Below are positions 8,261-18,455 of a stretch of 64,000 bases of DNA, one piece after another. A model generated the notes under the pieces. That model was not told the DNA's origin, ran no database searches, and saw only the letters and a list, made by a program, of their open reading frames with translations. The translations under genes were made by a program, and so were the position numbers. The stretch lies in contig NZ_OOHJ01000018.1 of NCBI RefSeq assembly GCF_900323885.1, forward strand, positions 2,157,001 to 2,221,000, given 5' to 3'. This stretch comes from [Actinomadura] parvosata subsp. kistnae. GTDB lineage: Bacteria; Actinomycetota; Actinomycetes; Streptosporangiales; Streptosporangiaceae. The first letter of the stretch is position 1. Each line of letters opens with the position of its first letter.

Positions 8261-11200
8261 ATGGCAAGCCTGGCTTCTCCTGCGCTGGTCGGGCGCGACG
8301 CCCCCCTGCGATTACTCATCGGCGCCATCACCTGCCCGCCCGCCGTCATCCAGGTGCAGGGCGAGGCGGGGATCGGCAAGACCAGCCTCGTCCGAGCCGC
8401 GATCGGCCCGCTCACCGAAGCGACCGTGCTGATCGGGCACTGTCACCAGATCCGCGAGCCGTTCCCGTACGGGCCCGTGTTCGACGCGCTGCGGCACGTC
8501 GCGGCCGCCCTGCCCGAGCGCGACCGGCTCAGCCCCGTCACCGGGGCGCTGCGCGGCTACCTGCCCGAGCTGGCCGGGCACCTGCCGCCCGCGCCCACCC
8601 CGCCGCCCATGGGCGACCCGCGCGCCGAGCGGCACCACCTCTTCCGCGCCGTGCACGCCCTGCTCGGCGCCGCCGGGCCCGTCGTGCTCGTCGTCGAGGA
8701 CCTGCACTGGGCCGACGACGGCACCCGCGACCTGCTGCGTTTCCTCACCGACCAGCCGCCCGAGGGGCTGGCGCTCGTCGTGACGTTCCGGCGGGAGGAC
8801 CTGCCGGTGCCGGGGCTGCCCTTCGGGCACGCCTACCGGCGCACGCCCGGCGTGCGCAGCGAGGTGATCTCGCTGACCCCGCTCGACGTCGAGGACGTGC
8901 GCAGCCTCGCCGGAACGCTGCTCGCGTCGGCGCCTGACGGGCCTTCCGGGCCGGCCGCGCTCACTGGGATCTCCGGGAGCTCCGGGATCTCCGCGGCCTT
9001 CGCCCGCAAGCTGCACGAGCGGACGGCCGGGGTGCCGTTCGTGATCGAGGAGGTCGTGCGCTCCCTCCTCGACGGCGAGGGCCGCCTGCCCGAGCCCGAA
9101 GCGCTCGACCGGATGGGCGTGCCCGTGCTGCTGCGCGAGGCCATGGCAGAACGCCTCACCGGCCTGTCGCCGGCCGCCCTGCACGCCGTCCACGCCGCCG
9201 CCGTCCTGCGGCTCCCCGCGGACGAACCGCTCATCAACGCCGTCTCGGGCGGATCCGGGCTCAGCGAGGCGCTGCAGGCCGGCGTGCTGCGCGAGCAGCC
9301 CGACGGCCTGTACGGCTTCCGCCACGCCCTCGCCCAGCAGGCCGTCTACGACGCCATCCCCGGCCCCGACCGCCGGCTCGCGCACCGCCGCGCCATGGCC
9401 GCCCTGGCCGCGCTGGACCCGCCGCCCCTCGTCCAGCTCGCCCACCACGCCCGCCACGCCGGCGACGTCGCCGCCTGGCAGCGGCACGGCGCCGCCGCCG
9501 CCGACCACGCCGCCGCCATCGGCGACATCCCCCTCGCCGTCGAGCTGCTGGACGGTCTGCTCGCCGACCCCAACCTGCCCACGCAGGCGCGCGGCCCGCT
9601 GGCGCTGCGGCTCAGCCGCGTCGCCGCCATCGGCCTGTCGCACCGCCGCGTCGTCCGCATCCTGCGCCACCTCCTGTCCGACGACTTCCTCTCCCCCCGG
9701 GTACGCGGCGAGGCCCGGCTCAACCTCGGCGTCCTGCTGTCCAACCAGGCCGGCGCGATCACCGCCGGCCGCCAGGAGATCCTCGCCGCCCTCCCCGACC
9801 TGGCCGACAGCCCCTCGCTGGCCGCCCGCGGCCTGGCCCTGCTGGCCATGCCCGTGTGGGGCGGCGAGCCGCTGGCCATGCACGAGGAATGGATGACCCA
9901 GGCGGAGAAACTGCTGGCGGAGGGCCAGGACCCGGAGCTGACCGCCGCCGTCCAGGCCAACAAGGTCAGCATGGCCATGCTGGTCGGCTCGCCCGACGCG
10001 TTCGAGCTGGCCGGCACGCTGCCGGTCAACGACCCGTCCACCGCCGTACGCCGCCAGGTGGCCCGCGGCTACTCCAACCTGTACGACGCCGCGCTCGCCC
10101 TCGGCCACTACGCCGCCGCCGGGAGGTTCGCCGAGCGCAGCAGGCGCGTCGCCGAGGAGACCGGCGCCCTGTACCCGGCATTCCTGGTCGAGATGTCGTC
10201 GATCCGGCTCGACCTGCTCACCGGCCGCTGGGACGGGCTGCGCGAGCGGGCGCTGGCCGCCGTCGAGATGACGTACGAGGCGCCGCTGCTGGCCGTCGAG
10301 GCCCGGCTCGCGCTCGGCGTCCTGGCCCTGGCCAGGGGCGAGTGGGACGAGGCCGGCGAGCACCTGGAGGCGGCCGGCGTGCGCGACCTCGACTCCGGGT
10401 TCCTGCCGGTCGCCGTCGCCGGGTCGAGCGGGCTTGTCGAGCTGCACCTGACCAGGGGCGCCCTGGAGCCCGCGCTGGCGGCGGCCGACCTCGCGGTGAC
10501 CCGGCTGCGGCGCAAGGGGGTGTGGGTGTGGGGCGACCAGCTCGTCCCCGCGGCCGTCACCGCGCTGCTCAAGGCCGGGCGGTCGGAGGCGGCGGCCGGG
10601 CTGGTCGCCGAGTTCGCGGCCGGCATCGAGGGCAGGAACGCGCCGTCCGCGCACGCCGGGCTCGACCTGGCCCGGGGCGCCCTGGCCGGCGCCGCGGGCG
10701 CCTGCGACGAGGCCGCCCGCCGCTACGCGCGGGCGCGGGCCGCGTACCTCGCGATGCCCCGCCCGTATACGGCGGCACGGACCGCCGAGCTGGAGGCGGG
10801 CGCGCGGCTCACCCTCGCGGACCAGGACCGGACCACCCAGCGCGACCGCGCCGCCGACCGGGATCGAAGCGGCCAGCGGGAGCGCGCCATCGACCGCGAG
10901 CCGGGCGGTCAGCGGGAGCGGGCCGCCGATCTGATCGCGGAGGCCGCCGAGCGGTATGCGGTGCTCGGGGCGACGCATGACGCGGCCCGGTGCCGGCGGC
11001 TGCTGCGCGAGCTGGGGCCCGGGCGGCCCCCGCGCGGCGGAGCAGGAGGGGCGGCGGCGGGGTGTTGTCGCCGCGCGAGAGCGAGGTGGCCAGGCTGGTC
11101 GCGCTGGGCCGGACGAACAGGGAGATCGCCGAGGTGCTGTTCCTGTCGCAGCGCACGGTGGACACGCACGTGGCCCGCGTGCTGCAGAAGCTCGGCGTGC

Positions 11201-11268
11201 GCACGCGGGCGGAGGTGAGAGAGCCCCGGCCGGAGCACCGGCCGGGGCCCGTCACCCCCGAGTCCTGA
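8261..11268 (+). CDS. LuxR-family ATPase regulator (LAL/MalT type), frameshifted before the HTH
   Basis: A large regulator of about 1,000 residues. It opens with ALVGRDAPL and a Walker A at about 30-37 (GEAGIGKTS); Walker B is near residue 145 (VVLVVEDLHWADD). A long helical repeat region follows. The frame holding these domains reads on without a DNA-binding domain to a stop at 11218, whereas a LuxR helix-turn-helix (LSPRESEVARLVALGRTN, then VDTHVARVLQKLG) is encoded in another frame up to 11268. One extra base around the C run at 11036-11040 would join the two frames smoothly. Either the sequence lacks a base here or the gene is broken. A low-complexity Asp/Arg/Gln stretch precedes the break (10820-10925). 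Start ATG 8261. Confidence 0.8.
11223..11248 (+). terminator. Hairpin at the end of the LAL regulator gene
   Basis: A perfect 11-bp stem, GCCCCGGCCGG (11223-11233) and CCGGCCGGGGC (11238-11248), with a 4-base loop. It lies between the convergent regulator and protease genes but still inside the reading frame of the regulator's last 15 residues. This suggests that the natural stop may be the one near 11216 or that the tail is dispensable. Confidence 0.6.
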
Positions 11269-11279
11269 GAGGGAAGCGG

Positions 11280-14200
11280 CTAGACCGTGATGCTCCACGA
11301 GTCGAGGTAGCCGGTGTCACCGGAGTAGACGTCCTCGATGTCGAGCACCCACGTGCCGGCCGCCTGCTGGCTCACCGGGACGGAGAACGTCCTGGTGCCG
11401 TACGGGGTGCAGGTCGTGCCGCCGTACCGGTCGACCGCGTACCAGGTGCCGTTGGGCCCGCGCAGCCAGATGTCGAGGTCCTCCGCGCACGTGTGGCTGA
11501 TCGTGATGGACAGCCGGACCGGCGAGGTCGCGGTGCCCGTCGCGGTGGAGGTGATCGAGCTCTGGGTGTTGGCGTAGTCCTGGATCGGGTAGTCGGTGTC
11601 GTTGGTGAACGTCCGGCCGCCCGAGGTGCCCTGGACGGTCAGCGCGTACGTCGTCGTGTGCGTGGCCGTCTCGCCGGTGCCGGTCACCGTGACGGTGTAG
11701 TTACCGGCGGGGGTGGTGGGCGCGGTCGTGATGGTCAGCGTGGACGACCCGCCGGAGGTCACCGAGGCCGGGTTGAAGGTGGCGGCGGCCCCGGACGGCA
11801 GCCCGCTCGCCGACAGGTTCACGGTCTGGGCGGTGCCGGCCGTGGTGCTGGTGCCGATGGTGGAGGTGGCTGACGAGCCGGCCTGGACGGTGCCGCTCGC
11901 CGGGTTCGCCGTCACCGAGAAGTCGCGGGTGGGCGGGGTGCCGCCGACCGCCTGCTTCCAGATGGCGTACATGGCCGCGTCGGCCGCCCGGTCGAGGACG
12001 GTGTCGTTGATGTTGCTGGTGGTGTCGCAGGCGGAGTGGTAGCAGGAGTCGTACGCGCGCCCCGCCGTGCCGCCCCACTTGGCCGCCTGCGCCGAGGTCT
12101 TGGTGGCGCTGGCGCCGGCGGCGACGCCGGAGCTGGCGATGCCGGCGTTGCGGAAGGAGGCGTCGTCGGAGCGGTTGGCGCCTTCGACGTTCTCCTCGGG
12201 CTGCAGGCTCAGCCGGTCGTAGAACTCCTTCAGGTACGCGGCCCCGGTGGTGTTGATGTTGTTGATGAAGTAGCCGCCGTTGGTGGAGCCGGTCATGTCG
12301 TAGTTGTAGTAGACCTGGATCCGCGACCGCTCGGTGGAGCTGAGCGAGGCCACGTAGTACTCCGAGCCGTTGAGCCCCTGCTCCTCGTCCGTCCACCAGC
12401 CGAACCGCACGTGCTTGGCCAGCGTCGGGTTGCGCTGCGCGAGGGTCAGCGCGACCTCGAGGAGGTTGGCCGAGCCTGAGCCGTTGTCGTTGATGCCGGG
12501 CCCGGCGGCCACGCTGTCGAGGTGCGCGCCCGACATGATGACCTGGTTGGCGTCGCCTCCGGGCCAGTCGGCGATCAGGTTCGGGCCCGCGCCGCTGCTG
12601 CAGTAGGAGGTGGTGCAGCTCTGCCTGGTCACGGTGTAGCCGGCCGCGCGCAGCTTCTCCTCGATGTACGACACCGACTGCAGGTAGCCGTTGCCCGTGG
12701 AGCGGCGGGTGCCGCCGTTCGCGGTGGCGATCGACTGGAGCTGCGTCAGGTGCGCCTTGACGTTGGTGAGGCTGACGTCCGGCGGGTCACCGGGGTTCGG
12801 CCCCTGGCCCACCGTGAGCGTGTAGGTGGCGCTGTGCGAGGTCGTGCCGGCGCCGGTCACGGTGATCGGGTACGTGCCCTGCGGCGTGGCCGAGCCGGTC
12901 CGCACGGTCATCGTGGCGGAGCCGCCCGAGGTCACCGACGTGGGGCTGAAGGTCACCGTCGTCCCGGACGGCGCGCCGGAGGCCGACAGGGTCACCGTCT
13001 GCGCGCTGCCCGACGTCGTCTGCGTGTTCACCGTGGCCGTGACCTGCTGGCCGGGCGTCGCGCTGCCGGACGACGGGTTGAGCGTCAGCGAGAAGTCGTT
13101 GTTGCCCGGAGTGCCGCACGCGGGCTCGCCCGACGTCGCCGCCACGCTCACCGCGCTCCACGCGGCCTTGGTGGTGTTGCACTCCGCGCTGTTCGCGCCG
13201 AACAGCTCGACGGCGGCCGCGACCGAGGCGGCGCGCACGTTCGTGTACCGCCACGACGAGGTCTTCCTGCCGAGCGCGCCCATGAAGATCTTGCCGGCGT
13301 TCTGGATGCCGACGCCGGTGACCGACGAGGGCCCGCCGGAGCAGATCGGGCTGGACGGCTTGCCGCCGCCCGGGTTGTTGCCCTCGGCCAGCAGGTAGAA
13401 CCAGTGGTTCAGCGGGCCCGCCGCCGCGTGCACCTCGGTGTTCGGGATCGAGGATGACCAGCAGTTCGGGTCGCCGAGCGCGCCCGGGTTGTACATGTTC
13501 CTGATCGGCCCCTGCCCGACCAGGTTGACCTCCTCGCCGACCAGGTAGTCCGGCGGGTCGTTGGGGTTGTTCGCGTAGTGCTCGGTGAGCGCGCCGAAGA
13601 TGTCGCCGGTGCCCTCGTTGATGCCGCCGTTCTCGTTGCCGGAGCCGGCGCCGCCCGGCGTGGTCTGGAAGATCGCGTGCCCGAACTCGTGGGCCACCAC
13701 GTCGATCGGGGTCGCCTGCTGCGTGTTGGCCTGGTTGTGGCCGAAGTTCGTGTAGCTGCCGTTCCAGTACGCGTTCACGTCGGCCAGCCCGACCCTGGCG
13801 GGGAAGCCGCGGCCGCTGCCGTTGATGCCGTTGCGGCCCAGCCAGTCACGCAGCATGTCCCACTCGCGCTGCACGCTGTAGAGGGCGTCCACGCACGCCG
13901 TCTCCAGGTTGGTGCCGGAGCCGTTGCCCCACGCGTCGTCCGTGCCGGTGTAGGCGCTGCCGCTCTGCCCGCCGCACTGGATGCCCGGCCTGGAGGAGTC
14001 CGTCATCGAGTACGAGCTGCCGGACCCGCTCGTGCCGATCGTCACCTGGCCGTAGTAGTAGCCGTTGCCGGTGCCGGCGCGGACGAGGTCGTAGGAGTCG
14101 GCGACCTTCCCGGTCCGCGCGTCCACGAACACGTGCTGGATGCTCGGCTTCCCGGCCGCCACGCCGCTGACCACGGCCTCCCACGCCAGCCGGGGCCGCT

Positions 14201-14684
14201 CGCCCCAGGCCAGCACGACCAGGCGCGGCTCCGCCGTGTCGTCCACCCGCTCCAGCTTCGTCCTCGCGACCTCGGTGGCGCGGCCGGCGGTGATCGCGGC
14301 CCTGGTCGACAGGCCGCGCGGGCTCGGCCCCGACGCCGCCGCCGTGTCCCTGACGTGCCCCGCCGCGTCGGTGACCACGACGGCGTCGCCGCCGACCACG
14401 GGCAGCCCCTTGTACGTACGCTCGTACGCCACGTAGAACATGTCACTCGCGCCCGGCGTCACCGAGACCCTGCTGTAAGCCTCGTCCGGACCCCTGGTCA
14501 GCTCGTCCACCTGGCTGGCGACGGCCTTGTCCGCCACCGCCGCCGCGAGCGAGGCGGGATCGGCCGCCGCCGCGACGCTCTCCTGAGATTTGGCCGCTCC
14601 GGGAGGGGCGGCGTGCGCGGGTGAGACGACGGTCGCGGCCGTGGCGATGCCGACGACCGCGGCGAGTAAGGCTGTGCGTTTCAC
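11280..14684 (-). CDS. Secreted double metalloprotease: M4 thermolysin-like + M28 aminopeptidase + P domain
   Basis: A 1,134-residue exported protein. Signal peptide ends near SPAHAAPP. Then comes an FTP/PepSY-type propeptide (about 35-200) and an M4 catalytic domain with the zinc site HEFGHAIF near residue 335 and the third ligand in GGINEGTGDIFG. An Ig-like module (NDFSLTLNPSSG) follows. A complete M28 zinc aminopeptidase domain is next, with GAHLDSVAAGPGINDNGSG and TDEEQGLNGSEYY. A second Ig-like module and a proprotein-convertase P domain (DLDIWLRGPNG, WSITV end) close the protein. Endo- and exopeptidase are thus on one chain, a layout suited to complete breakdown of protein outside the cell. 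The SD GAAAGGAG lies upstream of ATG 14684. Confidence 0.92.
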   Translation of the reverse strand: MKRTALLAAVVGIATAATVVSPAHAAPPGAAKSQESVAAAADPASLAAAVADKAVASQVDELTRGPDEAYSRVSVTPGASDMFYVAYERTYKGLPVVGGDAVVVTDAAGHVRDTAAASGPSPRGLSTRAAITAGRATEVARTKLERVDDTAEPRLVVLAWGERPRLAWEAVVSGVAAGKPSIQHVFVDARTGKVADSYDLVRAGTGNGYYYGQVTIGTSGSGSSYSMTDSSRPGIQCGGQSGSAYTGTDDAWGNGSGTNLETACVDALYSVQREWDMLRDWLGRNGINGSGRGFPARVGLADVNAYWNGSYTNFGHNQANTQQATPIDVVAHEFGHAIFQTTPGGAGSGNENGGINEGTGDIFGALTEHYANNPNDPPDYLVGEEVNLVGQGPIRNMYNPGALGDPNCWSSSIPNTEVHAAAGPLNHWFYLLAEGNNPGGGKPSSPICSGGPSSVTGVGIQNAGKIFMGALGRKTSSWRYTNVRAASVAAAVELFGANSAECNTTKAAWSAVSVAATSGEPACGTPGNNDFSLTLNPSSGSATPGQQVTATVNTQTTSGSAQTVTLSASGAPSGTTVTFSPTSVTSGGSATMTVRTGSATPQGTYPITVTGAGTTSHSATYTLTVGQGPNPGDPPDVSLTNVKAHLTQLQSIATANGGTRRSTGNGYLQSVSYIEEKLRAAGYTVTRQSCTTSYCSSGAGPNLIADWPGGDANQVIMSGAHLDSVAAGPGINDNGSGSANLLEVALTLAQRNPTLAKHVRFGWWTDEEQGLNGSEYYVASLSSTERSRIQVYYNYDMTGSTNGGYFINNINTTGAAYLKEFYDRLSLQPEENVEGANRSDDASFRNAGIASSGVAAGASATKTSAQAAKWGGTAGRAYDSCYHSACDTTSNINDTVLDRAADAAMYAIWKQAVGGTPPTRDFSVTANPASGTVQAGSSATSTIGTSTTAGTAQTVNLSASGLPSGAAATFNPASVTSGGSSTLTITTAPTTPAGNYTVTVTGTGETATHTTTYALTVQGTSGGRTFTNDTDYPIQDYANTQSSITSTATGTATSPVRLSITISHTCAEDLDIWLRGPNGTWYAVDRYGGTTCTPYGTRTFSVPVSQQAAGTWVLDIEDVYSGDTGYLDSWSITV

Positions 14685-14895
14685 GGCTGTCTTGCTCCTT
14701 TCGGCGCTTTCCCTGGGCCGCCGCGCGCTGGTGGGCGCGCGGCGGCCCGCGCGTGACCCGGGGTCTCCTGGGTTCGCGCCGGCGTCAGGGAAATGGGGGG
14801 TGATGGGGGGTGCTTGGAGGATGACGAGCGGGCCGTTTCGCCTTGATGCCGCCCGACGCTAAGCCCTCAGTGACGGCGGGAAAATACGTATGTGC

Positions 14896-14913
14896 ATCGG
14901 TAGGCATACCGAT
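14896..14913. promoter_or_regulatory. Inverted repeat ATCGGTA-N4-TACCGAT before the SARP gene
   Basis: Seven-base perfect arms (14896-14902 and 14907-14913) in a locally AT-rich spot, 40 bases before GTG 14954. It is well placed for an operator over the promoter. The 269-base gap 14685-14953 otherwise shows only the ribosome site of the divergent protease gene. Confidence 0.4.
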
Positions 14914-14953
14914 AATTCCGTTTCGCCAGGTGAGGTGGGGGACAATCGGGGGC

Positions 14954-17900
14954 GTGCAGTTCGGTGTCCTCGGTCCGCTCGCCGTATGGGACGCCGACGG
15001 GGGCCCGGTCACCGTCGGCGGGCCCCGGCCGCGCGCCCTGCTGGCCATGCTGCTGCTCGACGCCGGACGGCTGGTCAGCGTCGAACGGCTCATCGACGGC
15101 CAGTACGGCGACCGGCCCCCGACCGGCGCGGCCAACGCCGTCCAGGCGCAGGTGTCCCGGCTCAGGCGGCACCTGCCCGCCGGCCTCATCGAGTTCCACG
15201 GCACCGGCTACCGGCTGGCCACCGAGCCCGACACCGTCGACGCCCACCGCTTCGAACGGCTGACCCGCGAAGGGCGCCGCCTGCTCGCCGCCGGGCTGCC
15301 CGCCCAGGCCGCCGCGCTGCTGCGGGAAGCGCTCGCGCTGTGGCGCGGCCCCGCCCTCGCCGACGTCGCCGGCGCGCCCTTCGCGCAGCCGCAGGCCGTG
15401 CGGCTGGAGGAGCTGCGGCTCACCGCCACCGAAGACCTGTACGAGGCCGAGCTGTCACTCCCCGACGCCCGGCCCGCCGCCGGGCTGCGCGAGCTGGTCG
15501 CCGCCCATCCCCTGCGCGAACGGGGCCGCGAGCTGCTCATGCGGGCCCTGCACGCGGCGGGGCGGCAGGCCGAGGCGCTGGCGGCGTACGAGGAAGGGCG
15601 GCGGCTGCTCGCCGACGAGCTCGGCGCCGACCCGTCACCCTCGCTCGCCGCCCTGCACCTTGCGATCCTGCGCGGTCACCCCGACCCGGGCGGTCCGCCC
15701 GCGCGGCCCCCCGCCGTCCGGACGGGCGTGCCCGCGCAGCTCACCAGCTTCGTGGGGCGCGAGGACGAGCTGGCCCGGCTGGCCGCGCTGGGCTCGGCCC
15801 GGCTGGTCACCATCGTGGGGCCGGGCGGCACCGGCAAGACCCGCCTCGCCATCGAATCCACCACCCACCGCCCGGCACTCTCACGCCCGGCCGGACCACC
15901 CGCCACCGGGCCGGTGCCGACACAGCGCGCCTCCGCTCAGGGAGCGCTGCCCGGTGCGGGCGGCGCGCCGATCCCGCCGGACGATGGGGCTCGGGCCGCC
16001 GGTGCGGTGGCGTTCGTGGACCTGTCGCTCGTGGACGGGCCGAGGGAGGCCGTGGCGAGCGGGGTACGCGGCACGTCGGTGGACGGGCAGGTGGCGCACG
16101 TCGTGCTCGGGGCGCTCGGGCTTCGGGAGCCGGCGCTCAGGCCGGCCGCCGCCGGTGGGCCCGATCCGGTGGAGCGGTTGGTCGCCGCGCTGGCCGGGCA
16201 GGAACTGCGGCTCGTCCTCGACAACTGCGAGCACGTCATAGACGAGGCCGCCACGCTGGCCCGGCGCCTGCTCGCCCAGTGCCCCGGCGTGACGATCCTG
16301 GCCACCAGCCGGGAGCCGCTGGGGATCACCGGCGAGCACATCGTCCCGCTCTCGCCGCTGCCCACCCCGCCGCCCGACGCGCGGGACCCGTTGAGCTACC
16401 CGGCGGTCCGGCTGTTCGCCGACCGGGCGGCGGCCGTGCGGCAGGGGTTCGCGCTCGACCCCGGCAACCTGGACGCGGTGCTGCGGATCTGCGCCGCGCT
16501 CGACGGGCTGCCGCTGGCGATCGAGCTGGCGGCGGCGCGGGTGCGCACGTTCGGGGTGGCGGAGATCGCCGACCGGCTGGCCGAGCACGGCCGCTTCCGG
16601 CTGCTGTCGCGCGGCGACCGCACCGCCGCCGCCCGCCACCAGACGCTGCACGCGGTGGTGGAGTGGAGCTGGAGCCTGCTCGGGCCGGCGGAGCAGGCGC
16701 TGGCCAGGCGCCTGTCGGTGTTCACGGGCGGCGCGACGCTGGAGGCGGCCGAACGCGTCTGCGGCGCGGCCGGCCCGCCTGGGCAGCCCGGGGACCTGAC
16801 ATCCGGCGGGACGTGGACGGATGCGACCGGCGGGACGTGGACGGATCCGAGCGGCGGGGCGTGGGCGGATCCGACCGGCGGGACGTCGGCGGATGCGACC
16901 GGCGGGACGTGGACGGACCTGGCCGACGGGCTGGCGGATCTGGTGGACAAGTCGCTGGTCGAGACCGACGGCGAGCGTTACCAGATGCTCGACACCATCC
17001 GCCTGTTCTGCCTGGAGCGGCTGGCGGAGGCGGGCGAGGAGGAGCGGCTGCGGCAGGCGCACGCCGCGTGGTTCCTGGAATTCGCGGCGAACGCGCACGA
17101 CCACCTCTACCGCCGCGAGCAGCTCGACTGGCTGGCCCGGCTGTCCGCCGACAACGCCAACCTGCAGTCGGCGCTGCGCTGGAGCGTCGAGCACGACCCG
17201 CCGACGGCGTGGCGGCTGGTGGGCACGCTGGGCATGTACTGGTGGCTGACCGGGCGGCGCGGCGAGGCCACCCGGCACGCCGAACGCCTCCTCGACGGCA
17301 CCGGCGGCACGCCGCCCGCCGATCTGGAGGAGGAGTACGTGCTGGCGGTGCTGCACGCCGTGCCCGACACCGGGTCGCCGCACTGGGCGCGGGCGAAGAA
17401 GATCGTCGCGTCGCTGGAGCGACCGATGCGCTACCGGTTCGGGGTGGCGCTGTGGGGCATGATCGCGGGCCCGCCCGACGGCGGGGTGCCGACGGATCGG
17501 ACCAGCGAGCTGGTACTCAGCTCGGATCCCTGGAGCCGGGCGCTCGACCGGCTCGGCATCGCGCTGATGCTGCTGCACAGCGGCCGGATCGCCGACGCCG
17601 AGGCCGGGATGGACCGGGTGCTGGCGGCCTTCCGCGCGCTGGGCGAGCGGTGGGGCATGGGGCAGGCGTTCGACTGGCTGGCCCTGATCGCGAGCTGGCG
17701 CGGCGACTGGCGGCGGGCGATGGAGCTGTGGGACCGGGCCCTCGCCCTGTTCGCGGAGCTGGGCGCGCTCGACGAGCTGGCGGACGTCCTGAGCAGGCGG
17801 GCCAACGCGCACTGGCGGGCGGGCGACCCCGTCGCCGCGCGGGCCGACATCGAGCGGGCCGGCGAGCTGGAGCGGCGGCTGGGGCGGCCGGAGCTGATGG

Positions 17901-18451
17901 CCTGGGTGCAGCTCCAGCTCGGGGACATCGCGCGGCTCCAGGGCGACCTTCCCGAGGCGGAGCGGCGGCTGGAGGCGGCGCTGTCCGGCTCGGAGACCGG
18001 CGCCTTCACGGCCGGCGGGATGAGGTCCCGCGTCCACACCGCCCTGGCCCGCCTGGCCGCCGCCCGGGGCGACGTGGAGCGGGCCGCCCGCCTGCACGCT
18101 CAGGCGCTGGCGATCGCGCTGGACTCCCCGCTGGCCAACGACGTGGCCGAGGTCGCGGAGGGCCTGGCCGCCCACGCACTCCACCAGGCGACCCGGGCGG
18201 CCGGCGACGCGGATCGGGCGGTTGGGGACGCGGGCCGGGCGTCGCGGGAGGCGGGTGAGCGGGCGGCGTTGTTGCTCGGGATCGGGGCGGCCGTGCGCGG
18301 CATGGCCGTGGCCGGGGATCGGGACGTGGCCGCGACCGCCGCCGGCGCCACGCGGGTGCTCGGCCCTGAGGGGTTCGCGGCGGCGTACGCGAAGGGCGTG
18401 GCGCTGACTCGCGAGGAGGCCCTGACCACACTGCGCGCGGCGGCGAGCTGA
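14954..18451 (+). CDS. SARP/AfsR-family transcriptional regulator with NTPase and TPR regions
   Basis: A protein of 1,165 residues. The winged-helix DNA-binding domain (VQFGVLGPLAVWD start, residues 1-95) is followed by a BTAD bacterial transcriptional activator domain (about 95-245). An NB-ARC-like ATPase has a P-loop near residue 290 (VGPGGTGKTRLA) and LVLDNCEHV as Walker B, and C-terminal TPR-like helices follow. I start at GTG 14954 because the winged helix begins there; an upstream ATG at 14843 would add an unrelated extension. Two low-complexity insertions are odd: a Pro/Ala loop directly after the P-loop, and five 8-residue repeats (GGTWTDAT-like) at 16805-16924. Such proteins activate secondary metabolism or secretion genes; the target is unknown. 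Confidence 0.9.
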   Translation: MQFGVLGPLAVWDADGGPVTVGGPRPRALLAMLLLDAGRLVSVERLIDGQYGDRPPTGAANAVQAQVSRLRRHLPAGLIEFHGTGYRLATEPDTVDAHRFERLTREGRRLLAAGLPAQAAALLREALALWRGPALADVAGAPFAQPQAVRLEELRLTATEDLYEAELSLPDARPAAGLRELVAAHPLRERGRELLMRALHAAGRQAEALAAYEEGRRLLADELGADPSPSLAALHLAILRGHPDPGGPPARPPAVRTGVPAQLTSFVGREDELARLAALGSARLVTIVGPGGTGKTRLAIESTTHRPALSRPAGPPATGPVPTQRASAQGALPGAGGAPIPPDDGARAAGAVAFVDLSLVDGPREAVASGVRGTSVDGQVAHVVLGALGLREPALRPAAAGGPDPVERLVAALAGQELRLVLDNCEHVIDEAATLARRLLAQCPGVTILATSREPLGITGEHIVPLSPLPTPPPDARDPLSYPAVRLFADRAAAVRQGFALDPGNLDAVLRICAALDGLPLAIELAAARVRTFGVAEIADRLAEHGRFRLLSRGDRTAAARHQTLHAVVEWSWSLLGPAEQALARRLSVFTGGATLEAAERVCGAAGPPGQPGDLTSGGTWTDATGGTWTDPSGGAWADPTGGTSADATGGTWTDLADGLADLVDKSLVETDGERYQMLDTIRLFCLERLAEAGEEERLRQAHAAWFLEFAANAHDHLYRREQLDWLARLSADNANLQSALRWSVEHDPPTAWRLVGTLGMYWWLTGRRGEATRHAERLLDGTGGTPPADLEEEYVLAVLHAVPDTGSPHWARAKKIVASLERPMRYRFGVALWGMIAGPPDGGVPTDRTSELVLSSDPWSRALDRLGIALMLLHSGRIADAEAGMDRVLAAFRALGERWGMGQAFDWLALIASWRGDWRRAMELWDRALALFAELGALDELADVLSRRANAHWRAGDPVAARADIERAGELERRLGRPELMAWVQLQLGDIARLQGDLPEAERRLEAALSGSETGAFTAGGMRSRVHTALARLAAARGDVERAARLHAQALAIALDSPLANDVAEVAEGLAAHALHQATRAAGDADRAVGDAGRASREAGERAALLLGIGAAVRGMAVAGDRDVAATAAGATRVLGPEGFAAAYAKGVALTREEALTTLRAAAS
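16805..16924 (+). repeat. In-frame minisatellite, five 24-bp units, inside the SARP gene
   Basis: Units start at 16805, 16829, 16853, 16877 and 16901, each encoding variants of GGTWTDAT. The unit length is a multiple of three, so copy number can change without breaking the protein. It lies between the ATPase part and the TPR-like part, probably as a flexible linker. Confidence 0.9.
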
Positions 18452-18455
18452 GGCA

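Noticed and set aside
14843..14953. N-terminal extension of the SARP protein from ATG 14843
   Set aside because: The winged-helix domain begins at GTG 14954, and the extension would run through the candidate operator.
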